A stretch of 21,283 bases of DNA from an uncultured Prevotella sp. (lineage in GTDB: Bacteria; Bacteroidota; Bacteroidia; Bacteroidales; Bacteroidaceae), in the NCBI GenBank assembly GCA_905198745.1, contig CAJKDU010000040.1, positions 1 to 21,283 of the forward strand, in the 5' to 3' direction. Under the pieces are notes generated by a model. That model worked only from the letters and a program-made list of their open reading frames with translations, did not search any database and was not told the origin of the DNA. Position 1 is the first letter of the stretch. Each line of letters begins with the position of its first letter. A program made the translations under genes and the position numbers. Positions 14,379 to 21,025 of this stretch are shown one piece after another.

Positions 14379-15614
14379 TTATTTGTTCATCCATTGTGCA
14401 ATTCGGCGCATGGCCTCTTCGCAGTCTTCTCTTTCGCCGAATGAGGTGAAGCGCACGTAGCCTTCGCCGCTCGGTCCGAAACCTACACCCGGTGTGCAGA
14501 CGATTTGTGCTCCGTAGAGCAGTTGCTCGAAGAACTTCCAGCTGCCCACTCCTTCTGGAGTTTTCACCCACAGGTAAGGCGCATTCACACCACCATAAAC
14601 TTTGAATCCCATTTGCGTCAGTGCTTCGTACATCAGTTTGGCATTGCCCATGTAGTAGTCAATCACCTCGCGGGTCTGCTGTTTTCCTTCGGGCGTATAG
14701 ATGGCCTCGGCAGCTCGCTGGCTGATATAGCTTGTTCCGTTGAACTTGGTACACTGGCGCCGGTCCCACATAGGGTTGAGTGCCACCCGTTCTTCCCCGT
14801 TGAAGGGAATGGCTGTGAGTTCTTTCGGTATGACGGTGTAGCCGCATCTTACTCCTGTAAACCCTGCAGTCTTGGAATAGCTGTGGAACTCTATTGCCAC
14901 CTTGCGTGCTCCCTTTATCTCGTAGATGGAGTGGGGTATTTCCGGGTCGGTGATATAGGCTTCGTAGGCAGCGTCGTAGAGGATGATGGTGTCATTCTTG
15001 ATGGCATAGTTAACCCACTTGCGCAGTTCCTCTTTCGTGATGACCGTTCCTGTCGGGTTGTTGGGGTAGCAGAGGTAAATCATGTCTACCCGGTGGTCGG
15101 GAATCTGCGGAACGAAATTGTTTTCCTCCAGACAGGGCATGTAGGTAATGTTGCTCCACTTGCCGTCTTGAAGCACTCCGGCTCTTCCACACATCACGTT
15201 GGAATCGATATACACTGGATAGATAGGGTCAGTCACGCCTACGCTGTTGTCCCAGCGGAGCAGTTCGCCGATGTTTCCCGTATCACTCTTGGCACCGTCG
15301 TTGACGAATATCTCGCTTGGGTCGAGGTGTATGCCCCGTGGCAGAAAGTCGTTCTTCACGATGGCCTCGCGCAGCCAAAGGTAGCCCTGTTCGGGTCCGT
15401 AGCCATGGAAAGTCTCTTTGCTTGCCATTTCGTCTACCGCCTTGTGCATGGCCTCGATGACTGCTGGAGCCAATGGGCGTGTCACGTCGCCTATTCCCAG
15501 ACTGTTCACCTTTGCTTTGGGGTGTGATATCTTGAACGAGTTGACCTTTTTCGCTATGTCTGCAAAGAGATAGTTCTTTTGCAGTTTCAGATAGTGTTCG
15601 TTGACTAATGCCAT
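14379..15614 (-). CDS. dapL: LL-diaminopimelate aminotransferase
   Basis: PLP enzyme that converts tetrahydrodipicolinate with glutamate directly to LL-diaminopimelate, bypassing the succinylase and acetylase branches of lysine/peptidoglycan precursor synthesis. 411 aa, normal length. The start MALVNEHYLKLQKNYLFADI is typical of DapL. Visible motifs: GIGDVTRPL (41-49), FHGYGPEQGY (69-78), PNNPTGT (184-190), YDAAYEAY, and the PLP-binding lysine Lys248 in SYSKTAGFTGVRCGY. No frame damage. dapF is 46 nt upstream on the same strand, and the product of DapL is the substrate of DapF, which strongly supports one operon. Confidence 0.97.
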   Translation of the reverse strand: MALVNEHYLKLQKNYLFADIAKKVNSFKISHPKAKVNSLGIGDVTRPLAPAVIEAMHKAVDEMASKETFHGYGPEQGYLWLREAIVKNDFLPRGIHLDPSEIFVNDGAKSDTGNIGELLRWDNSVGVTDPIYPVYIDSNVMCGRAGVLQDGKWSNITYMPCLEENNFVPQIPDHRVDMIYLCYPNNPTGTVITKEELRKWVNYAIKNDTIILYDAAYEAYITDPEIPHSIYEIKGARKVAIEFHSYSKTAGFTGVRCGYTVIPKELTAIPFNGEERVALNPMWDRRQCTKFNGTSYISQRAAEAIYTPEGKQQTREVIDYYMGNAKLMYEALTQMGFKVYGGVNAPYLWVKTPEGVGSWKFFEQLLYGAQIVCTPGVGFGPSGEGYVRFTSFGEREDCEEAMRRIAQWMNK

Positions 15615-15660
15615 ATCTTTTTACTCTTTTATTGTTGTTTATAGTTCTTGTTGTTTTTGC

Positions 15661-16503
15661 CTAAAGCTTGATTTCCCCGTCGAAGACGAAGGCTGCAGGA
15701 CCAGTCATGTAGACGTGGTTGTCGGCTTCGCTCCATTCAATGTGGAGTGTGCCTCCGTCCATCTTGATGTCGCTTGTGCGTCCCCGTCTGTTGGTCAGTG
15801 CCGCAGCCACGGCTGTGGCACATGCTCCGGTACCGCATGCCATGGTGATGCCGCTACCTCTTTCCCATACCCTGGTGCGGATTTCTCCGTCGGGCATTAT
15901 TTGCGCAAACTCTATGTTGGCTCTTTCCGGGAAGCTCTTGTCGTGCTCCATGATGCTGCCGAACCGTGCGATGTCTATGTCGTCTATGTCGTCGACAAAG
16001 GTAACGAAATGCGGGTTGCCCATTGAAACGAACGTTCCCTTGAATGAGCGGAAAGCCGCTTTCAGCGTGCCATCGCCTTCGGACGCATATTGCTTGCTGT
16101 TTTCCAGTTGCGGTTCCAGCATGTCCACGGTCACGCTTTCCACCTGGGTCTTGTCTTCGTTGAGGTGCAAGTGCAGCGTTTTGATGCCCGATAGTGTTTC
16201 AAGGCGGATGCTTGTGCTGTGCGTGAGTCCCCGTTCATAGAGATATTTCCCGATGCATCTTGAAGCATTTCCGCACATCATGGCCTCCGATCCGTCGGCA
16301 TTGAATATTCTCATCCGGTAGTCGGCCCGCATGCTGGTAGGTTTGCAAATCAGCACCAACCCGTCGCTTCCGATGCCCTTGTGGCGGTCGCTCCATTTGA
16401 TGGAGGCTGCGTTGGGGTCTTCTATATTATATAATAATGTATTGACATATATATAATCATTTCCTGCCCCATGCATCTTGGTGAACTTGATTGTGTGTGC
16501 CAT
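15661..16503 (-). CDS. dapF: Diaminopimelate epimerase
   Basis: Cofactor-independent racemase that turns LL-DAP into meso-DAP, used in peptidoglycan and as the lysine precursor. 280 aa, normal length. Both catalytic cysteines are present in their signatures: Cys77 in MMCGNASRCIG and Cys223 in MACGTGACATAV. The opening FTKMHGAGNDYIYV and the GNPHFVTFVDD segment are typical. It is the first gene of the leftward dapF-dapL (possibly torF) transcript, facing glnK across a shared 332-bp intergenic region. The segment FVDDIDDIDIARFG contains a short DID repeat, a minor local feature. Confidence 0.97.
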   Translation of the reverse strand: MAHTIKFTKMHGAGNDYIYVNTLLYNIEDPNAASIKWSDRHKGIGSDGLVLICKPTSMRADYRMRIFNADGSEAMMCGNASRCIGKYLYERGLTHSTSIRLETLSGIKTLHLHLNEDKTQVESVTVDMLEPQLENSKQYASEGDGTLKAAFRSFKGTFVSMGNPHFVTFVDDIDDIDIARFGSIMEHDKSFPERANIEFAQIMPDGEIRTRVWERGSGITMACGTGACATAVAAALTNRRGRTSDIKMDGGTLHIEWSEADNHVYMTGPAAFVFDGEIKL

Positions 16504-16552
16504 ATTGCTTTCCTTTTATTGTTGATGTTTGCCTTTTGTTTTGTTTCTGCTG

Positions 16553-16582
16553 CAAAATTACTACATTTCGTCTTACGTCAAA
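16553..16582 (-). promoter_or_regulatory. Promoter of dapF-dapL
   Basis: On the minus strand TTTG (complement of 16579-16582) and TAATTTTG (complement of 16553-16560) are separated by 18 bp, giving a leader of about 45 nt before the dapF ATG at 16503. Confidence 0.7.
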
Positions 16583-16621
16583 TGCTTTTGGTGGCGTTTT
16601 CACGTTCTTTTTTAGATAAAA

Positions 16622-16768
16622 TATCAAATTGTAAGATATTTATAGAATTGTGCTTACAGTTTGAATAAATATTTCGCGGCCTTCTTCACAATATGTTATC
16701 CTGTTTAAAAACATTGTATCAAAATGTGGTAAATATAATTAATTGTATATCAAAATGTTGTACTTTTG
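16622..16768 (+). promoter_or_regulatory. glnK promoter with repeated TATCAAA boxes
   Basis: The -7 element TACTTTTG is at 16761-16768, about 67 bp before the glnK ATG; no good TTTG box lies 19 bp upstream. Three related boxes precede it: TATCAAATTGTA (16622-16633), TATCAAAATGTGGTA (16717-16731) and TATCAAAATGTTGTA (16748-16762). The last two match at 14 of 15 positions, are 31 bp apart (close to three helical turns), and the last ends on the -7 element. A short dyad TGTAAG/CTTACA (16630-16635, 16653-16658) adjoins the first. A regulator binding these boxes is inferred. Confidence 0.6.
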
Positions 16769-16835
16769 CACACGAAACATAACAAAAAGTTATTGAAATG
16801 AATATTAACCAATAAAAAAGAAAAGAGAGGTAAAC

Positions 16836-17192
16836 ATGAAGAAGATTGAAGCTATCATCCGCAAGACCAAGTTCGAGGATGTGAAGGAAGCACTTCTTGC
16901 TGCCGACATCGAATGGTTCTCTTATTATGATGTAAGAGGTGAGGGCAAGATGCGCCAGGCGCGAATCTACCGTGGCGTTATGTACGACACCAGCAGCATT
17001 GAGCGTGTGCTGATTAATATAGTGGTGCGCGACAAGAATGTGGAGAAGACGATAGCTGCCATTCAGGGTGCAGCCCGTACCGGAGAGATTGGCGACGGCC
17101 GCATATTCATTATCCCGATAGACGATTCCATCCGTATCCGCACAGGCGAGCGTGGCGACATTGCTCTTTACAATGCGGAGCAGGAAAAGTAA
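16836..17192 (+). CDS. glnK: PII nitrogen regulatory protein
   Basis: Trimeric signalling protein that senses 2-oxoglutarate and ATP/ADP and controls, among others, the ammonium transporter. 118 aa. The MKKIEAIIRKTKFEDVKEAL start and the C-terminal GDGRIFIIPIDDSIRIRTGERG signature are clear. The T-loop (about 35-55, RGEGKMRQARIYRGVMYDTS) keeps a tyrosine, Tyr50, at the position of Tyr51 of E. coli PII, the uridylylation site, but otherwise differs from the GRQKGHTELYRG pattern of proteobacterial PII. Whether it is modified is unknown; no uridylyltransferase gene is in the window. amtB follows 70 nt downstream, the conserved glnK-amtB pairing that supports the GlnK assignment over GlnB. Confidence 0.93.
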   Translation: MKKIEAIIRKTKFEDVKEALLAADIEWFSYYDVRGEGKMRQARIYRGVMYDTSSIERVLINIVVRDKNVEKTIAAIQGAARTGEIGDGRIFIIPIDDSIRIRTGERGDIALYNAEQEK

Positions 17193-17262
17193 AAGCATGG
17201 GAATCGGAGAAGAGAGAGACAAGGGATAATAACAACACACAACATTTTTAAAGATTAAGATT

Positions 17263-18567
17263 ATGACAACATTATTTTTGGCAGCCGAATCGGTGGCAGA
17301 CGTGGCCAAGAGCGTTTCCGATTTGGGCTTGAGCGTAGATACAGTATGGATGTTGCTTGCAGCAATGCTCGTGTTCTTCATGCAGCCAGGCTTTGCTCTC
17401 TGCGAGGCAGGCTTTACCCGTAGCAAGAACACGGCCAACATTCTTTTCAAGAACTTTGTCGACTTTATGGTCGGTTCAGTGCTTTTCTGGTTTGTCGGTT
17501 TCGGCTTCATGTTTGGCAGCGACGGTGCCGGTTTCATTGGTATGCCTAACTTCGGTGACTTGTCGTTCTATCATGGCGACCTGCCTACAGAGGGCTTCCT
17601 GATTTTCGAGACCGTGTTCTGTGCCACTTCAGCCACCATCGTTTCTGGTGCCATGGCAGAGCGCACCAAGTTCTCCATGTACTGCGTCTATTCGTTCTTC
17701 ATCTCTTTGATCATCTATCCCGTTGAGGGACATTGGACCTGGGGTGGAGGTTGGCTTTGCAATGCCGATCCCGCTTCGTTCATGATGCAGACTTTCGGTG
17801 CCACGTTCCATGACTTTGCCGGTTCTGCCATTGTTCACTCCGTTGGTGGTGTGCTCGCCTTGGTGGGTGCCATCTGCCTGGGTCCCCGTTTGGGCAAGTA
17901 CGACAAGCATGGCAAGAGCCGCGCCATTCCCGGCCACAACCTGATGGCTGCTGCTCTAGGTGTGTTCATCCTTTGGTTCGGATGGTTCGGTTTCAACCCC
18001 GGTTCTCAGCTCGCCGCCTCAGGTGAAGTGAACCGTGTGGCCATCTCCCACGTGTTCCTCACCACCAACCTGGCTGCCGTAGCCGGTGGTCTTGCCACCA
18101 TGTTCACCTCTTGGATTAAGTATGGTAAACCTTCGTTCTCGCTCACCCTCAACGGTGTTCTTGCTGGATTGGTAGCCATCACGGCCGGCTGCGACCTCGT
18201 TTCACCACTTGGTTCACTCATCATTGGTTTCTTGGCAGGTGTCATCCTTGTCTATGGCATTGAGTTCATCGACACCAAGCTCCACATTGACGACCCTGTT
18301 GGTGCCAGCTCCGTTCATGGCATCTGTGGTATCTTCGGAACCCTGATGACAGGTCTCTTCGCCCTCGACGGTGGCGCCTTCTACGGCGGTGGCTTCGGAT
18401 TCTTCGGTGCTCAGGTGCTCGGCATCGTCTGCATAGACCTTTGGGCAGCAGTGGCAGGATTCATCCTCTTCTACAGCATCAAGAAGATTGCCGGTCTGCG
18501 TGTTGACAAGCGCATTGAGGAAGAAGGTCTCGACATCTACGAGCATGGAGAGTCTTGCTACAACTAA
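17263..18567 (+). CDS. amtB: Ammonium transporter
   Basis: Inner-membrane Amt/Rh channel for ammonium uptake, 434 aa, with the expected 11 or so hydrophobic segments. The two pore histidines are visible: His192 in DFAGSAIVHSVGG and His352 in GASSVHGICGIFGT; Asp185 in the first of these matches the conserved pore-vestibule aspartate. Other family stretches include PGFALCEAGFTRSKN, ERTKFSMY and GFNPGS. The N-terminal 25 residues before the first helix (MTTLFLAAESVADVAKSV) form a short periplasmic or signal-like lead. It is cotranscribed with glnK; PII would block the channel when nitrogen is plentiful. The 111-nt gap to asnB contains a hairpin. Confidence 0.97.
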   Translation: MTTLFLAAESVADVAKSVSDLGLSVDTVWMLLAAMLVFFMQPGFALCEAGFTRSKNTANILFKNFVDFMVGSVLFWFVGFGFMFGSDGAGFIGMPNFGDLSFYHGDLPTEGFLIFETVFCATSATIVSGAMAERTKFSMYCVYSFFISLIIYPVEGHWTWGGGWLCNADPASFMMQTFGATFHDFAGSAIVHSVGGVLALVGAICLGPRLGKYDKHGKSRAIPGHNLMAAALGVFILWFGWFGFNPGSQLAASGEVNRVAISHVFLTTNLAAVAGGLATMFTSWIKYGKPSFSLTLNGVLAGLVAITAGCDLVSPLGSLIIGFLAGVILVYGIEFIDTKLHIDDPVGASSVHGICGIFGTLMTGLFALDGGAFYGGGFGFFGAQVLGIVCIDLWAAVAGFILFYSIKKIAGLRVDKRIEEEGLDIYEHGESCYN

Positions 18568-18598
18568 ATTCTTGATAATATACAATATCTGACCTGGT

Positions 18599-18630
18599 AG
18601 TTATCGGAAGACACAGCGCTTCCGATAACT
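18599..18630 (+). terminator. Hairpin between amtB and asnB
   Basis: AGTTATCGGAAG (18599-18610) and CTTCCGATAACT (18619-18630) form a perfect 12-bp stem with an 8-nt loop. Only CTTCATCTC follows, not a proper T-run, so it is a weak terminator, an attenuator, or an mRNA-processing/stability structure that sets asnB expression below that of glnK-amtB. I see no clear separate promoter for asnB. Confidence 0.65.
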
Positions 18631-18678
18631 CTTCATCTCATCCCCAGGAGAACTTAAACAATTAAACATAGAAGAAAT

Positions 18679-20349
18679 ATGTGTGGAATAGTATCTATTT
18701 TCAACATTCAGGAGCAGACTCCTGAACTGCGCCAGAAGGCGCTTCGCATGAGTGCCAAGATTCGTCACCGCGGTCCCGACTGGAGCGGTATCTATTGCGG
18801 CGGTTCCGCCATCCTTGCCCACGAGCGTCTGTCTATCGTGGATCCCGAGTCGGGCAAGCAGCCACTGTTCAGTCCCGACAAGAAACAGGTGCTTGCCGTC
18901 AATGGCGAGATATACAATCATCAGGACATCCGCCGTCGGTTTGCAGGTCGCTATCAGTTCCAGACGGGCAGTGACTGCGAGGTGATACTCGCCCTCTATC
19001 GCGAAAAGGGCATTCATTTCCTCGAGGACTTGAGCGGCATCTTTGCCTTTGCGCTTTACGATGCCGAGAAAGATGAGTTTCTCATTGCCCGCGATCCCAT
19101 CGGCGTGATTCCCCTCTACATCGGTTACGATGCCGACGGAAAGGTGTATGTGGCAAGTGAACTCAAGGCGCTCGAAGGCCAGTGCGACCGCTACGAGCCT
19201 TTCCTTCCCGGACATTATTACTGGAGCCGTGAGGGAGAGATGAAGAGATACTACACCCGCGACTGGTTCGACTATGAAAATGTGAAGGACAATCCTGCCA
19301 GTGTCGCCGACATTCATGATTCGCTGGAGGCTGCCGTGAAGCGCCAGCTGATGAGCGACGTGCCCTATGGCGTGCTGCTCAGTGGCGGTCTTGACTCGTC
19401 GGTCATCAGTGCCATTGCCGAGAAATACTCCGAGAAGCGCATCGAGGAAGGTGGAGCCACCAAGGCTTGGTGGCCGCGCCTGCACTCCTTTGCCGTGGGC
19501 CTGAAGGGCGCGCCCGACTTGGCCAAAGCCCGTATGGTGGCAGATCATATAGGAACCGTGCACCACGAAATCAACTACACCATCCAGGAAGGGCTCGACG
19601 CCATACGCGACGTTATCTACTACATCGAGACCTACGACGTGACCACAGTCCGTGCCTCCACCCCTATGTACCTCTTGGCGCGCGTCATTAAGAGCATGGG
19701 CATCAAGATGGTGCTTTCCGGTGAGGGTGCCGACGAAATCTTCGGCGGTTATCTCTACTTCCATAAGGCTCCCAATGCCAGGGCTTTCCATGAGGAGACC
19801 GTGCGCAAGCTGTCCAAGCTCTATCTTTACGACTGCCTGCGTGCCAACAAGAGCCTTTCGGCTTGGGGCGTAGAGGGGCGTGTGCCGTTTCTCGACAAGG
19901 AGTTTCTCGATGTGGCCATGCGCACCAATCCCGAGGCCAAGATGTGTCCGGGACACACCATCGAGAAGAAGATTGTCCGTGAGGCCTTTGCCGACATGTT
20001 GCCCGACGAAGTGGCATGGCGCCAGAAGGAGCAGTTCTCCGATGGAGTGGGCTACAGTTGGATAGACACACTGAAGAAGATCACCTCCGATCAGGTGAGC
20101 GACGAGGAGATGGCGCATGCCGCCGAGCGGTTCCCCATCAACCCACCGCGCAACAAGGAAGAATACTACTACCGTTCCATCTTCGCCGAGCATTTCCCCA
20201 GCGACAGTGCAGCCCTTTCGGTGCCGAGCGTGCCGAGCGTGGCTTGCTCCACCGCCGAGGCGTTGGCGTGGGATGAGGCGTTCAAGAACATGAACGATCC
20301 CAGTGGCCGTGCTGTGGCAGGTGTGCACGAAGATGCGTACAAGAAATAA
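18679..20349 (+). CDS. asnB: Asparagine synthase (glutamine-hydrolysing), AsnB type
   Basis: Makes asparagine from aspartate, ATP and glutamine-derived ammonia. 556 aa, close to the 554 of E. coli AsnB. The N-terminal glutaminase domain begins MCGIV, with Cys2 the nucleophile after Met removal, and shows RHRGPDWSG, HERLSIVD and NGEIYNH. The C-terminal synthetase domain carries the pyrophosphate-binding loop SGGLDSS (235-241) and LSGEGADEIFGGY. The C-terminus contains a duplicated VPSVPS (9-bp tandem repeat at 20221-20238) in a Ser/Ala-rich stretch before ALAWDEAF, a mild oddity. As the third gene after glnK-amtB it links ammonium uptake to amide synthesis. A very long open frame on the opposite strand is a by-product of its codon use. 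Confidence 0.97.
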   Translation: MCGIVSIFNIQEQTPELRQKALRMSAKIRHRGPDWSGIYCGGSAILAHERLSIVDPESGKQPLFSPDKKQVLAVNGEIYNHQDIRRRFAGRYQFQTGSDCEVILALYREKGIHFLEDLSGIFAFALYDAEKDEFLIARDPIGVIPLYIGYDADGKVYVASELKALEGQCDRYEPFLPGHYYWSREGEMKRYYTRDWFDYENVKDNPASVADIHDSLEAAVKRQLMSDVPYGVLLSGGLDSSVISAIAEKYSEKRIEEGGATKAWWPRLHSFAVGLKGAPDLAKARMVADHIGTVHHEINYTIQEGLDAIRDVIYYIETYDVTTVRASTPMYLLARVIKSMGIKMVLSGEGADEIFGGYLYFHKAPNARAFHEETVRKLSKLYLYDCLRANKSLSAWGVEGRVPFLDKEFLDVAMRTNPEAKMCPGHTIEKKIVREAFADMLPDEVAWRQKEQFSDGVGYSWIDTLKKITSDQVSDEEMAHAAERFPINPPRNKEEYYYRSIFAEHFPSDSAALSVPSVPSVACSTAEALAWDEAFKNMNDPSGRAVAGVHEDAYKK

Positions 20350-20389
20350 CAAGCTTGCCATATTTTTGACGTATTTGTAGAAAGAGAGC

Positions 20390-20438
20390 ATCCCGGGCCG
20401 ATTCGACATTCTGCCGTCGTTTCGTGTCCGGGATTTTT
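20390..20438 (+). terminator. Terminator of asnB
   Basis: ATCCCGG (20390-20396) pairs with CCGGGAT (20428-20434), with an inner CGAC/GTCG stem (20404-20407, 20416-20419), followed by T4-5. It starts 40 nt after the asnB stop. Confidence 0.78.
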
Positions 20439-20510
20439 ATATCCTTGGGCTTTCTGTTTAGGCAATGGAAAGTAGGCTTTTCACCACTTCAAGAATTCTG
20501 AACCTATCTC

Positions 20511-20581
20511 CGTTAACGGTAGAGTTGCATATAGTTAATGGCAGAGCATCGCATCGTTAATGGTAACGTAATGCTCTTTTT
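20511..20581 (+). repeat. Three 22-bp-spaced repeats folding into a terminator-like hairpin
   Basis: CGTTAACGGTAGAG (20511), AGTTAATGGCAGAG (20533) and CGTTAATGGTAACG (20555) recur at exactly 22-bp spacing. The third copy is itself a small dyad (CGTTA-ATGG-TAACG) enclosed by AGAGCAT (20543-20549) and ATGCTCT (20571-20577), followed by TTTT. The outer stem plus T-run looks like a second intrinsic terminator about 140 nt after that of asnB. Confidence 0.65.
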
Positions 20582-20766
20582 ACCGAGGTGAAAAAAGTTT
20601 TTTTGCCCGACTTGTGCAACAGACTGGCTCGTCTGAAGGGAAGGGCGAAAAGAAAAGGTTCTTTCACCCGAGTGCAAACAACAGGTACTTTTGGGTGTCG
20701 TTGGGTGTCTTGATCGCGATCAACGGTCACTTTTAAGAGCATCACTAACTGAAAATCCTGTTTTGA

Positions 20767-20885
20767 GGCTCTTCCGCAATTTGGAGTGATGATTGTTTGT
20801 CATCGTTAGGGCCAAACAGAAAGGCGGGCTGAAAGCCCAACCTGTACCCAGCCCAGGGCAAGCGTAGCGACACCCTGGGCTGGGT
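20767..20885 (+). repeat. Dispersed repeat element joined to a GC-rich palindrome
   Basis: Bases 20767-20827 match the reverse complement of 10542-10603 with about eight differences. Directly after come a small hairpin GGGCT-GAA-AGCCC (20827-20839) and a perfect 13-bp inverted repeat, ACCCAGCCCAGGG (20846-20858) and CCCTGGGCTGGGT (20873-20885), with a 14-nt loop containing AGCGTAGCG. The composition is much more GC-rich than its surroundings. It looks like a REP-type intergenic element; no transposase is nearby. Confidence 0.75.
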
Positions 20886-21025
20886 CAAAACGCACATCCT
20901 ACCTGAAAGGTCAAAAGCATTACTCATAAGCTTGCTGATGTTATGCTTTTGCCCTTTCTATTATATTTGCACATTGAAAAATAAAGAGAATAGCGCTAAA
21001 GTTGTGAATTATAACACAAAACAAT

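Larger units (their letters stand above)
20440..21025. other. Structured non-coding region between asnB and the outer-membrane protein gene
   Basis: No convincing gene; a 62-codon minus-strand frame (20557-20745) has a basic, low-complexity product and no context. The interval contains a 22-bp-period repeat with a terminator-like hairpin, a GGGTGTC direct repeat (about 20693-20709), the 14-nt perfect palindrome TTGATCGCGATCAA (20710-20723), one copy of the dispersed 60-bp element, and a large GC-rich inverted repeat. A promoter-like TATATTTG lies at 20962-20969 on the plus strand with no gene downstream in that direction. Confidence 0.55.

Noticed and set aside
14505..15527. 340-codon plus-strand frame opposite dapL
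   Set aside because: Antisense shadow of dapL, which is unambiguous from its PLP motif and neighbours.
18601..20409. 602-codon open frame on the minus strand opposite asnB
   Set aside because: It overlaps the well-conserved asnB for its whole length; its product is His/Gly/Val-rich without recognisable domains, as expected from the complement of a GC-biased gene.
20557..20745. 62-codon minus-strand frame, basic product
   Set aside because: It spans the terminator-like hairpin and palindrome; it has the look of a repeat-derived false gene.
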